Shown: one piece after another, positions 11,209 through 23,277 of the stretch
Layout: each line of letters opens with the position of its first letter
Numbering within the stretch: position 1 is the first letter of the stretch
Source: Turritopsis dohrnii
Taxonomy: Eukaryota > Cnidaria > Hydrozoa > Anthoathecata > Oceaniidae
Direction of reading: 5' to 3'
NCBI GenBank assembly: GCA_027922465.2
Contig: BQMF02000100.1
Coordinates: forward strand, 682,001-746,000
DNA length: 64,000 bases
Made by a program: the position numbers and the translations under genes
Notes under the pieces: model-generated
Seen by the model: the letters and a program-made list of their open reading frames with translations, nothing else
Databases searched by the model: none
Told to the model about the DNA's origin: nothing

Positions 11209-14200
11209 CGTGACTTGATTTTCCCTATAATGATAGTATCATTGTATTTTCCGGTACTGTAAATAACACTTTTGTTAGGTTGCCGGCTAAATGAGTTTCT
11301 AGTTCTCGCAAAACCGAAAGTTCTCGGAACATAATTTGTATAAAGTCCAGACCAGATAATACATGATCTACAAAGACATAAGAAAAGAGGGAAACGCAGA
11401 AAAATTGCAACCGTCGTCTAACCAAAATTATTTGTTCAAGTCAATAGCTTCTTTTACAAAATTTCAGGCGGAAAACACCAACAAATATGTATGTATTTAT
11501 GGTATGAATTAATAAATCGAAACAATATCTGGAAAATGTTCGTTTCCTTATTCATTGCTTCTCCACATTAAAAACAAAAGCAGGTAGCAATTTCTTAGAC
11601 AATAAACACAAGAATATTTCCAACCCTACCTTGTAGTTACTTTTCTTGAGAATTTTACGTCGCGTTGTTGTTTCGTTTGCAATATTTTACTTTGACAGAT
11701 CTAAAAAAGTAAACATCACTACACCTTTCTCGTATACCATGCTCCAATGATCTTAGACGAAAGAGGAATTACAAACAACCAATCACATTTAAGTATCTCA
11801 GTTCCTTTTGTTCTGAAAATGGTTGACAATTGAAGTCATAGCTCGACCCAGTTCACCGTGTGAAACATCCTAAATTTGGCGCGAAACAGTGTATTTATAA
11901 TGGCCAACTTGTAATGATGGACAAATACAACACGAAACATAATACGCTAGAGTAGATACTTGTAAGAATTTTTTAATGGGTATCAGAATGCGCACACAAT
12001 GTATGTTTCCGTAATTCATATCATTTAAAGTATCTACAAGTGAAACCATAGAAGGTTTTGTAAACTTTTCGAAAGTATAGGTATTCGAGAGTTAGCATAC
12101 CATTGCATTGCATATTCGAGTTGCTACAGTTGTGGGTTACTGTTACTTATCCCTTAGAAATATTTTTGTTTTGAGAGACCAAAAAAGAGACTCTTTTATT
12201 TCATGTCATAAAGTTGATAGAGCTTTAAATAACCAGTGTTTGAAAACTCCGTTCGCAAAGTTCACACCATCCATACGATCGTGGGCGCCATAAAGGTGTG
12301 TACGCTAAAAGTAATGTTTTCAGGTTAACTTCCATTTTTTTTCATCTTCACCATAATCTGATTCACCTCTCTCGAAATTCTGTTTAAAATCTTGACCTAG
12401 TTTTTCTTGTAGTTAAAATTGATTATTCAGTGTTTTGATAAAAAGTCGGAAATGAAGTGGTTTTTTAGGCATACCCGCGTTTTGCCGCAAGATCTTTGTT
12501 TATCTGAATAAATGACGTGGCAGCTTTATTTAGCGTTTTTTCGTTGTCAAGAAAAATCGAGAAAAACAGATTTAAACCGCTTTTTAGTTTAGTTTCAGAA
12601 TGTCTTTTGTCTAGTGTAGTGGAATAGCTTATCTTCAGACTACTGTTGTTGTTGTGCTATATCTATTCTGCAAATTTCGACCAAGAAATCTTAGTAAATT
12701 ATGAAAGTTACGTTCTATAGTAGGAACATGGACAAAATGATGTCGAAAAAGTGTCGAAATGTATATCAGGAAAAGAGATTTTAATTCCTCAATTAATCGT
12801 TTCTTGCGATAGCGTTTTCGGTAAGCAACAAAAGTTCTCGTTTGACACCGAGTGTTAAGATAGGTTCCGTCTGACTATCGCGATTTTTGTTGTTAGCTTT
12901 AGAATTTCTGTTAGGGTAAGTGAGGTTATCTCTCTTTGATCGTCTTATATTTCCTTCAAAGGCTATTTATTGTCATGTAAGATACTTTAAGTTTCTTAAT
13001 AAAGTGAAAACTGCAAAAATCAATTCAATAGAGCGATAAGACTCTTCATTTTTGAATATAAGATAGTTTTGAATACTACAATAAAGAAACTTTGAAAAAG
13101 ATTTTATATTGAAAAACACTGTTAAGCAAAACAGTCATTTTAAGGACCGGAACATCGCTGTAACAATAAATAAAACAGACTAGTCAGCCATATACAATCT
13201 CGTGTACCCACGGATTATGTATAGAGATGATAGAAGAAGCCTTGAAATCACGAAGAACTGATACTTGTTGCAAGAATTCAATAAGTGAACACAGATAAAT
13301 AAAATAAATATATAAGAAAAAAACGAATGCTTCCTAAACTGGGAAACACATGTGTGGGTGAAGGCCAAATGAATTAAAATCATATACATAAGAAAGGGGA
13401 GGATGACAAAAGCGATTGGAAAGTGATCATATAAAACTACAGGTGAAGTACTAAGTAAACCAGCATTTGAAAGCGGACAGATATGAAAGTAAAATGCAAA
13501 AACTATGGAGAAAACATATCCCTCGCTTGTCCAAAATGAATGCGGACTTATTTGAAGTTATGCAAAAGCAACTGCAATTCGAAGAAGCGTTTCATGTTAA
13601 AAACTGTTAAGTAAGAACTAATATTCTACTAAAATACAATGGTAGCTTAAAGGGGAATTAAACTCATAAAAATTAAAATAGAATATTTTGTACGAAATAA
13701 ACTTGTGTAATTCCCCTTTAAACTTACTTCTTAGTTTCAAAATAGCAGCTACACGCTATAAAGGTAAGGGGGCAACAATTATGTGAGCTAAGCCAAAGTG
13801 GCCAAAGAAACCTTATATATACCGTTCTTGCTGGAACCCTCTCTCCTCAATTAAAAGTTACCATACATCCATATTTGGTTCTTCACAGTTTTTCAGCTGC
13901 AAAAAGAATTTACTTTACTGTTCTTCATATACACATCATCTTCATCAAAAATTTAATATTGTTATTCAACGAACCATAATCAGTCAATAAAAACGATATC
14001 TTGGATTTGCATCTGCGCACAAATTTCACAAGTCGTTCTGACTTATTCAAAGTCAAAATAACTATGAGACAGCTGTTTTTTTTTCCTTCTTGTGAATGAA
14101 AATTTATTCCGAAAACAAGAGGGAGCTAAATAACCAAATCCTCCATTTATTTGTGCCATGATTATTTATATGAGAAACTTTCGTGGTGAATACGGTTATA

Positions 14201-14758
14201 CAAAATGATAATTTCTTGACATAACTGATTATGATTTCAATACAGTTCAAACACAAAATAAACGAAAAGCCCTATGACGTCACAACCTTCCAGTAGAGAA
14301 TGCAAAAGCATACTGGTTACGCACAACCTCGAACACAGACTCTCTGATCCTCTTGATGAACGAAAGTTTAGGTTTAAGATTGGATGAAGTTGTTTAAGTT
14401 CCTCACTCGAGTTTTTCTTACAGGAGCGCAAAGCATTCATGATAGCGCAAAGCATTCATGATAATTTCTCGAATGAAAATCACAGATTTATGGTATGAAT
14501 GTCGACTGTGGAGGGAAGCTACAGTTTAAGATGTAGGTTATTTTCTCTCCCTACAATGCGATACTCAATTTGATATTTTGAAATACCCCATGAATAATGA
14601 AAACAACTCGATTCATTCTAAAACGGTATATCCATTTACAAAATTGAAGCAATTTTAAAAATTCATCACGAAAAATCATGTTTTAAAAGAGTTTTACTTG
14701 TAAACGTGACCTAAGCATTCAACAGACGAAAGTATATTGATAATTACTAAAGGAGAAT
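11209..14758. other. Intergenic region, no gene recognised
   Basis: About 3.5 kb between the TIR/SEFIR-like gene and the claudin-like gene, which are divergently transcribed, so both promoters probably lie here. Short frames near 12108, 13180 and 14237 have no family features or splice context. The only structured feature is the small inverted repeat at 13648-13722. Confidence 0.5.
13648..13722. repeat. Short inverted repeat, MITE-like
   Basis: TTAAAGGGGAATTAAAC on the left and its near complement (GTGTAATTCCCCTTTAAA) on the right enclose about 40 bp of AT-rich sequence. No clear target duplication. Confidence 0.45.
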
Positions 14759-16703
14759 ATGAGACTGATTGCAATTTGTACATCTTTAGGATTGACAATT
14801 CTGACACTTATATTACTGATAGTCGGTTGTTTTACGATCGGTTGGTGGGGCTCTCCTGATGGCCTGCGTAATGTAGGGCTATGGAAGTATTGCAAGAAAG
14901 ACGCATCTACAACAATATGTAAATCTTTACATCAAAAAGTTTACACGAAAGTTCTGGATACCGAAGAAGTTGTTGAAATAGAATTCGACGGTAGGTATTT
15001 TTTTGTAGTTTTCCAGAAACCTCACAACAGTGTACTAATTAACTATTTCCTTAAACAACACTTTTGTAACTGACTATGAGTATTCTAGAAGTGTTTATCA
15101 TCGCATCTTTGTTACCCTAAATGTCCACTACAGCTAACAAGTAACTCAACCAGTTTGCAGAAAAAATTCAAAAATAAAAATACTGATAAAAAAGTTTCCA
15201 TTTGCTTGATGACATAGTGCGAAACCTCATATCAGAACTTTCCTGCTTATTCGATGGTTTGTGTAGCTATGCCTTTACAATGTTTCTGGTCTATTTATAT
15301 ATTTACCAGTGTGTTGAAAGGTTTCTGCAAAGCCACCAATAAAATCGAGAGTTTAAGAATACTTAATGATACTTAAGCTGGGATCAATGTGCAAGGCCTA
15401 TAGGTACCCAAATGACCTTTTATAAAATAAACATACATGTATACATACCAATAGAAGAAGATACAGTCCCTTTATTTTTTAATGGTACTTGAGAGAGTTT
15501 CACAGCTACTTTCATAACTAAATTTCAACAAACCGAGTCGAGCTCTATTTGAATAGATTTATAGAAGTTATATGTCCTTCTGTTTTATGCCATATGGGGG
15601 AGAACTTTTGGATAACTCTAGTTGTGCATCCTCATATCACGTAGGATCCGGAGTTCCAATATTTCAACACCCAACACCGAGAATTACTTCAGAGAATTAT
15701 GTTAAAATGTATCGTTGGGTTGACTACTTGATTCACATTTTCGTTTTAGATGAACTTGACAGTGTCAGAGCCCCTGCTTTAATCAGTATGATATCGTGCT
15801 CCATCGCAGTTCTTTTTATCTCAATCATTTTACATTTCGTGCGAAGAAAATCTCAAGTTCAGATAGCATTGTGGTTGAAAATTCTTACTCTTGTCTTCAA
15901 CCTGCTCACAAGTACGTATATTAAAGCAACCTCGTTACTAGATCTTCATGATTTTGTTTTTGTTGTGTTTTTTGAAAATACGGTCCACTGCCGCTTGAAT
16001 ATAAGAAAGAACTGCATACAAGGTTAAGATTTCATCATTAACACACGGTACTCCAGAATACTAAAACCTTACACTGCTTCCATTAATGTGTTACCTTATA
16101 TGTTTCTATCCTCCTTGGAAAAACTCATTTCATTTTATAGCTCTTCCAGCACTTGTGTCATGCATCCAGGCAAGCAACAAAAGCAATATATTTCACCAAC
16201 GAATGGAACTCAAAGGATCATGGTTATGCATGATCATTGCTTCAATTCTAAGCTTTGTTATTGGAATTTGTCTCATTACAGTTTTCATCGTTAAAAGACA
16301 ACAGCAAACGTCTGAAAGACGAAGGAAATTTACGGTTACTCTGCCAGCCCATACTGAAATTTCGAGGGTTCCTTCCATGAAGAGAACCAAATCCCCACCA
16401 TTTGTCATCCCCACCACTCCGTATCACAATCACCCCTATATACAATACCACGCAGATGAAGTAAAACCGCATTATATAGATGGCTATTTGGAGCCGTCAG
16501 TCGAGCTTGCACCTCCGCTACCGGATGATCAGCAAAATATCGAATTGAAGATAGCAAACATGGCGGACTTCAGCACCGACCAGTATGCCGAATTGTCATT
16601 TGAAGATGTAGCCAAAGAAAACAATTTATCTACAAGTTATGCAAACTTAACACATAGTTACGAAGATGTACCAGTTCCTAACGAGTATGTGGAAGTCTTG
16701 TGA
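14759..16703 (+). CDS. Claudin/PMP22-like four-membrane protein with tyrosine-motif tail, 318 aa
   Basis: Three coding exons: 14759-14990, 15750-15911 and 16141-16703, joined in phase 1 at both junctions. Four membrane segments: TM1 5-27, TM2 86-108, TM3 116-138 and TM4 158-182. The first extracellular loop has the claudin-type signature W30 ... GLW42 ... C45 ... C54. After TM4 comes a 136-residue cytoplasmic tail that is rich in Pro and Tyr. It contains YAEL (280), YANL (298), YEDV (305) and YVEV (314), plus the proline-rich APPLPDD. The protein ends VEVL, which could serve as a PDZ ligand of the acidic class. Known claudins have shorter tails; the tandem Yxx(L/V) motifs suggest phosphorylation-dependent SH2 binding or endocytic sorting (inference). 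An AATAAA lies 54 bp after the stop. Gene structure is well supported; function is not established. Confidence 0.75.
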
Positions 16704-16756
16704 AACGAAAAAAAAACACCCGGTCGGTTTCTGGAATACTTATCGGATGAGAAGGT

Positions 16757-16762
16757 AATAAA
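16757..16762 (+). promoter_or_regulatory. Candidate polyadenylation signal of the four-membrane gene
   Basis: AATAAA 54 bp downstream of the stop codon at 16703, on the coding strand. Confidence 0.4.
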
Positions 16763-17197
16763 ACCGGTAAACACTACGAAAAGGCTTTTATATTTCCGAT
16801 CATAGGGCGATACAAGCTAAAAAAAGAATCTGAAATATTAATTTCAGTACAAACATTAAAAGACAAATAAATCCTAGAAAATAAAAAAACAAAACAAAAA
16901 AAATACAATCAACCGGCAACAAACGAACAACAAATTTATATACAATAACAAGACAGTTATAGAAAGAATAAACGAAGAAGAAAAAGGTGTCCTTATAAAA
17001 AATATGTGCTGATATTATAACGTTCCATTTCATGAAATTTCATATGAACCAAAAGTAACAAGAGATAAAAATTTTCTTGTGCAAAAACTGCATATACTAA
17101 GAGCGAAGTGCATCTGGAAACCCAATAGGCTTTTTATAAAAGTAAACAACATCAAGTTGACAAGTGGAGGTCATACATACAGTTTGTCTATTGATTT

Positions 17198-17384
17198 CTA
17201 ACCACCTAAGTATGCAGTGTAAACTCTATTAAATTTGTTTGGGACGGTGAAGGTCAGGTCATGCTTTGCTCCATCAGGCAATTTTAAGAAGCTTTTAAGC
17301 CCACCTTTTTTAGCTGGGTGGAAATCGGTATAGCTCTTCAGATATTTTCGGGTATCAATCCAAAAGACTTGTCCTGAAAAACCC
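17198..17384 (-). CDS. Orphan 3'-terminal exon downstream of AIF1
   Basis: A 61-residue frame ending in TAG at 17198 and preceded by a good acceptor (TTGTTTTCGTACAG). The peptide begins GFSGQVFWIDTRKY and ends VYTAYLGG; I do not recognise it. It looks coding: balanced composition, and a stop right after a plausible C-terminus. It lies only 83 bp beyond the AIF1 stop on the same strand. Its acceptor is phase 2, so it would join in frame to AIF1 exon 6 as an alternative last exon. Other readings are the last exon of a gene whose intron contains AIF1, or a short gene starting at Met 17404. Confidence 0.35.
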
Positions 17385-17466
17385 CTGTACGAAAACAATA
17401 ACAAAAAAAGAATACTACTAAAAACACAATTTCAATGTTATAATGTATATGCGTAAAATCTCTTTT

Positions 17467-20291
17467 TCAAGGCAGCGATGAAAGGTCTCGTTTCGGAGCT
17501 ACACCTTTTGGTCGAGCTTTTTCTTTCATCGCTTCTTCGAACTTCAGAATCCTAAGAGAGAAGAACGATTTATCATTAATTTGTTCCGTTTCGTCAATGT
17601 CAATGTTGATACAGTGGTGTTCATTTACTTACAGTTTTAGCACTGAGCTTTTCTTTCCAAGCATCATAAATAAGAAATCATTATATGATATTGAACCTAT
17701 GAAAATACATAGGATGAATTAGATTCCAAGTCAAATAAATAGATACAATAGATACATAACCAATTCCTTAAATTCTTAAGCAAATCAATTCGTCAGCAAC
17801 ATAATAATATACAACTCCTAAACAGTATTTTGTTTCTTAGATTCAATTGTTAATTTCTGATTCTTGTAAAGGAACTATTGTTTAAAATAATGATTGCTAT
17901 AGCCAAGGTTGGTACAAAGATAGTCATGTGAAAGAAAAATTTAAAGGTGTCAGTAACAGATTTGTATGTTTTAAATTTCAAGTTCTGCACTTCAGGCAGT
18001 ATATATCAAGATTTACAGTTGAATAATTTATAATTTATATAACAAGAATACATATCGCATTTTGTATATGTGAAGTCATTATCTAGTTTAGATAAAATTT
18101 TTGTTATCCACAAATGACTCTTAGGGGCTGTTCATATGGAGGCGGGCTGATTTTTATTCTGTGTTCATATGACAATTTTCATCCCGCTCGACCGGGCTAG
18201 AATTTGTTTACATCACGTGACCTCACATTCTAATGTGCAGGAATTTGATGAAATTAAAATAAAATCTCAGCCAGGACAGCCCACCTCCATATGAACAACC
18301 CCTTACATTTTAAGAAAGCAGCCACAACTTTTAAATTTTACAATCTAACGTTTGTCCTTGTCTTAATAACTTCGTTAAATGGAGCATAGACCATAATACT
18401 ACCAAAGGTGACAAGCAAAAATTATACCTCGATTCTCTCGGTCAACTTCAGCAATCATTTTCTTTAATTCTAAATGCGTTTTTGCTTGATCCAATTTTTC
18501 CATCATCATTTTCAACTCCATTAAATCTATTGTATCAAAAACACCACCATTAATAAACAAGGTTATTACAGAACAATATGGTTAAGTGGAGTTCATATAG
18601 ATAAAAAAAATCTTTTCAAACGTTTATAGCGTACCTATGTCTCCAGAATTATCAAGATCAAATTCCATGAATTGCTCTGATAGAAAACAGGAAAAATATC
18701 AAGTAAATGCATCAAAAATTGATCACTGTTTATTGAATTAATATATTTAATTTTAAATAATGTCATACTTTTGTAAGCTTCTAGTGTATTTTTTAGGTCT
18801 GGATAATCATCTTCATCTTGATAATCATCATCTTCTAGGTATTGCTACAACATAGAAACATCACTGTCTACACAAAATGTATAGTAAAAATGCAAATTAT
18901 TTGTAGGAAAGAACTGATATAAATTATATAAACAAGTAAAGAAATGTCCCCTTAATGGGGAAATAAACTCAAATAATTCACAATTTTGTTTTCTTATATC
19001 AGTGGACTCTCGGTATAACAAACATCCAAATGGGAAATAAAAAAGTCCTTTATATTGAGAGTTTGTTATCAAAAGGTGAGAAAAAACCAGAACATTTTGC
19101 CTAAATCGTTTAGATCTCATAACTCTTTCAAACAAAAATACTTTAAATTTGTTTTTTCAGCTAGAATCCAGTTGAAAAATGCAATGATAACAAATTTGAA
19201 TAAACACAATATGTTCGTAAACAACTTTGAAAGTTTCAGGTAGCTTTCATTTGTCTAGACAGCCATCAGAGGCTTTAAAACCATCTAGATAGAAGCTTTT
19301 GGAAAGTGAGATCGCTTTTTCTTTGATAATGATTCCTTTGACAGGGATATTGTTTGAGTGTACATTATTGAACCATAAAAAACAGCCTTTACATAATCTT
19401 TATTGTCGCTTTTCTCCATTGTTGTGTAGTCAAATTTACTTGGCCTGGTTTGTAAGCTTCTGAGATTTTCCTCATTTGCTACCCATGTTGAAAGAGTATT
19501 TTTCTTTATGCCGTATTTCTCTGCAATGCTCTTGTATGCACTTTTGTGCCCTCTGGAATTTTCTACTCATCTGTTATGGAGATATTTACCGTTTTCATCT
19601 TGATTCACTGCTCGTTTCAATCATTTCCCAATCCCTATTACTTTATTAATTCCATTGGTTCACAGAGATTTCACAGATACAACAGTGGCCCTTGGCACAT
19701 GAAAGTTGTTTGTTTGGCACTGTTTCCTTTTTGCACCCCCCTAAATGTATCTGTCATATTTTTTTACTAGTTGGCTCTTCATTACGGAGATATATAATAA
19801 CCTTAATCTTAACCTAACCCTAAAATATCCTGGACAGAGAGTAGGGGTGCAAAGGAAATAGCACCGTTTGTTCTGCAATGTGTAATGGGTTAAATTCATC
19901 TTGTAAAAATGTATGTTTTGCTGTGGAAAGGCTAGTTATATCCTGACTCTAATAGCATTGCTATTTTTGCCATTGCTGAGAAAGATTTTTTAATAAGAAT
20001 AAGATAACAAATTTTACTTTCTCTTTTCCCATCCACCATCAAAAGTTTCTGGAAATGGATACAACAATGTGGATTTTTTTACCTTATTGATCTCATCTAA
20101 ACTTAATTCTTGGCTTCTTTTTAACTTCCCAAATGCTTTACCTCCTATAAGTAAAAGAATCATATCATATCATAATAAAGTTAGAGAATTTACATAAAAT
20201 TACTGTCTTTTTAGATCATTTAGGCATTTTGCTATGCATTCCTTGAGCTATTGGAGAGTGATTATCGTAACTTACCTTGGTGATTAGCCAT
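17467..20291 (-). CDS. AIF1: Allograft inflammatory factor 1 (Iba1-type), EF-hand actin-binding protein, 147 aa
   Basis: Seven coding exons: 20291-20276, 20144-20083, 18844-18769, 18676-18635, 18526-18428, 17696-17633 and 17551-17467. All have GT/AG borders and continuous phase. The protein has the whole AIF1 layout: the N-terminal GGKAFGKLK...LDEINK block (6-26), an acidic insert (EDDDYQDEDDYPD), EF-hand 1 with loop D58-E69 (DLDNSGDIDLME), the LELKKMIAEV helix, EF-hand 2 with loop D94-D105, SYNDFLFMMLGKKSSVLKLIL, and the C-terminal KARPKG...LSSLP. Length equals that of the animal family (about 147). AIF1 is a calcium-responsive actin-bundling protein of immune and phagocytic cells in animals (known for the family). 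The second EF loop ends in Asp instead of Glu, which may weaken calcium binding. Introns contain a MITE and a Tigger-like remnant. Confidence 0.93.
18124..18302. mobile_element. Harbinger-like MITE with TTA target duplication, 179 bp
   Basis: Ends GGGGCTGTTCATATGGAGG and its complement (CCATATGAACAACCCC). TTA flanks both sides (18121-18123 and 18303-18305). The ends belong to the same broad type as the GGGGCTG(A/G)TT... elements at 52510 and 53371. It lies in AIF1 intron 5. Confidence 0.75.
19000..19552 (-). pseudogene. Tigger/pogo-type (CENP-B HTH) transposase fragment
   Basis: Reverse-strand translation from about 19552 to the TAG at 19285 gives a helix-turn-helix peptide (SIAEKYGIKKNTLSTWV) typical of CENP-B/Tigger N-termini, followed by further coding-like sequence and then a stop. 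A terminal-repeat-like sequence CAGTGGACTCTCGGTATAAC begins at 19000 and is the usual start of Tigger elements. The DDE domain is not seen. It lies in AIF1 intron 2. Confidence 0.65.
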
Positions 20292-21027
20292 TGCAAGTTA
20301 GTTAAAAACAGTAAATTTCGTTAAGAGGTTTGTATACTCAGTAACAACTCTGCAGCGATCTGAAACAACGTTTCGGAATTTAGAAGCATGTAATTTAAAA
20401 ATCCCAAAAGACGCCTACACTTAGCCTGAATCCCCTAAATTAACTTTGATATGAACGATTCTAAAATTGTGAACATGACCAAGTCTAGATAGAACATATA
20501 TCTTAAAGATATCGCTCAAAATAGCAACATACACTACACACACCCGTTGATGTTTTGCTTTCACAGACGGTTTCAGTGTTGTCAAAAGAAATTATGATTT
20601 CTAATGATTTCTGTATGTTGTGTTAATAAAATTCAAAAATGTACTTATAGAAGGCTAATTCGAAACTAAATAAATAAACAAAGGCTATATTTGATTACAA
20701 AAACTTGCATTGCCAAATATGGTTATTGTAACACTATGATATTTCAATTCATTTGCATAGGCTGTGAAGTTACAGCAATCATGTGTTATTCTTAACGGTA
20801 TTTTGAAATTTCACTTGGCCACAGTTAATGATGACAATATCATCGTCATATACTCAAACTACCAGTCAGAAATAGACCTAAATAAATGGGGAGTTTAAAA
20901 ATTGCGAATCATATTTACCAGTTATTATAACAAATTTCTCGCGCCAAAAGAAGAACAAAAAAACAAAAACAAAAACAAAAGAAAAAAGAAATTTGAATGT
21001 CTTTGGTCGGAACTTCATGGCTACGAG

Positions 21028-21452
21028 TAAAATTAGAAGCAGAACGGAACTCGTTTTACTTTCAAGGGGCTTTGATATACAACAGTCTCCCTTCTGAGAT
21101 AAGAGCTGAAAAGGATTATGAAAAATTTAAAGATCTTATAAAAAATTTATAAATTTTCTGTGTGTATAATAACCACCTATTAGTAACTTTTCTTTTCTTT
21201 TTTTTTTGACATTCGTTTTCGCCTTTTCTTTAATTGTTGATTGTTTTCTTTAATGTGGTTACATCATTTTCTTTTCTCATTTCAGAGCTTTCATGTTTTT
21301 TGGCTAACTCGTCTATACGTCTCTTAATATTTTAAATCCTTTACGTCATTTTTGCACAGGACTTCCAGAATAACAGTATTTGTATATATTGTATATATGT
21401 ATTTATAACTGAGGAACCATCCTGTAATAAATATTCGTAATAATAATAATAA
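21028..21452 (+). mobile_element. 5'-truncated LINE (CR1/jockey-like) 3' end
   Basis: Plus-strand translation near 21030-21150 ends in the usual LINE C-terminus (FYFQGALIYNSLPSEIR then a stop), followed by about 300 bp of 3' UTR and a terminal (AAT)n tail at 21436-21452. The peptide corresponds to the C-terminus of the neighbouring LINE (GFYYMAAKIYNQLPLEIR) but is divergent, so it is a different copy or subfamily in the opposite orientation. Confidence 0.7.
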
Positions 21453-22058
21453 TTCAAGAGAAAGAAGATGGTATAGATGATGGGGAACACAAAAATTAAC
21501 TGCTCAGACGTATTACTTAAGCCGAGAAATTTGAAGCACTCCTACACACATAACTGTGTAAACGAAAAATACTAATAGTGTAAATGAGCCCTACGTTCAA
21601 AACTAATATACTAGAGTTAGTACGTTTTGTTATTTCCGTTTACACATTTTTCATTTCCGAAAGAAGTTGATTCCTTGGTTGAAGTTGATTTCTTGTAGCA
21701 CCATGATTGTGACTGATGTTACAACCTTTGGTTACTCGTAAGTTGGCTAGCGCCGTTGAACACTTACAAGCGTCTGTTATTTATAGGTATTGCATATAGC
21801 TTTTGATTATTGCTGTATTTCCTCGCATATAAAACTTGGAAAACTTCACCCTAAAATGTATAAATTGAAATCATAATATCACTGCTGACCTCAATTTTTC
21901 AAGCCTTGAAATTAGAAGCCGTTAGGAGTAATCACAATTCATCACATACGGAAGTCAGAAAATTTTAAGAATAGCGTATCTTGAGTTTGAACCTGCTATG
22001 ACTCAAACTGTTTCCTGGGCCACGCAGAACTGTGTAATGAAAATAAAAGAATGGAAAT

Positions 22059-22060
22059 TT

Positions 22061-22091
<31 letters not shown>

Positions 22092-22092
22092 T
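22059..22092. repeat. (TTTA)n tail of the LINE
   Basis: About eight TTTA units on the plus strand at the 3' end of the minus-strand LINE. Confidence 0.85.
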
Positions 22093-22190
22093 CAATATTT
22101 ATACAGGGTGTACATTTCAGATAAAATCTGCTTTACAAATGTGTCCTGTTAAAAAAGAGTTAAAAATGTAATAAAATCTAAAAACTGAGG

Positions 22191-23274
22191 CTAAAACTTA
22201 TGATTTCTTAATGATGAATAAAACTGTGTACCGTCTTTTCTTCTAATTTCCAGAGGAAGTTGATTATAAATCTTTGCTGCCATGTAATAGAATCCTTTCC
22301 TTGCAATTTCCAGTTTGAATTTCGATAAACGTAACAAGTGTCGATTATTCCTTGTTGTTTTATTATGTTCCATCTTTTCGAAATAGCCATGATAGAGATC
22401 GAACAATTTTCCGTCTAAACATTTTCGGACAGTATGACACGTATGCATTAAAATTCTGTGGTAGACTGGGACGACATTTTCACTATTGACCATACATTTT
22501 GCACGATTGTCTAACATATCCCTGATGGATGTAAGCTTTTTAATTTGTGTCGAGTTGAGATTTAAGTTAATAATACTGTTGTAGGTAATAAGTGGAACAA
22601 TCATACTGTTGTAAATGGTTAGTGCTGTTTCGTCGTCTATTTGTGGACGGAGAGCATTCAAAAGTCGTAATCTGCCTGAGGCTTTTTTATACTGGTTATC
22701 GAAATTTGTGTTTAGTAGCAGCTTTGAATCGATCGTTGATCCTAAATATTTGTAGCTATTGGTGGTATGAATCTCTACAAAGTTACAAAATAGTTGAAGC
22801 TGAGACACCGTTTTAAGTTTCTGGTAAGTTCCACACATCATTGATTCTGTTTTTCCGTTTTTCAAATTTATCACTAAATCGTTCTCCTGCAGGTATGTAT
22901 GAATACACGACAGCTCATAATTCAACACATTTTCGATGACATTGGGCTTGTTAGCAGCAAAGTAAATAACTGTATCATCCGCAAACTGGATAGCACGAAC
23001 CTTCAGCAAAGTTACATGGAAGTCATTGAAGAATATTAGAAACAGCAGAGGCCCTAAAATGGACCCCTGTGGCACTCCGCCGATGACGTTTTGCGGTTTA
23101 GATGGAACATTGTCCAACACAACCTGTTGGGTTCGATTAAACAAGTAGGATGTAAACCAATCGAGTTCGACATTATTGATGCCATATGTCGATAGTTTTT
23201 CAAGCAAGATACTGTGACCAATTGTATCGAATGCTTTCGATAAATCAAGAAAAACTATACCTACTAAATTGCCT
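22191..23274 (-). pseudogene. LINE reverse transcriptase, C-terminal part with catalytic FADD
   Basis: Frame from the LDLSKAFDT motif (domain A, near 23240) through GVPQGSILGPLLF (domain B), QFADDTVIYF (domain C, catalytic Asp pair), the NDLVINLKNGKTESM thumb region and a long C-terminal domain ending IYNQLPLEIR. The Met at 23207 is internal. Upstream sequence is in another frame because of a break near 23277. Confidence 0.88.
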
Positions 23275-23277
23275 TTG

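Noticed and set aside
11225..11425. 66-codon minus-strand frame upstream of the TIR/SEFIR-like gene
   Set aside because: Separated from it by a stop and an acceptor-like site; composition not convincing. Probably 5' non-coding.
14237..14455. 72-codon minus-strand frame
   Set aside because: No domain, no splice context; within the presumed promoter region between divergent genes.
15572..15749. Upstream extension of the open frame before exon 2 of the four-membrane gene
   Set aside because: The acceptor at 15748-15749 joins in phase with exon 1 and gives a continuous membrane protein. The extension is intronic.
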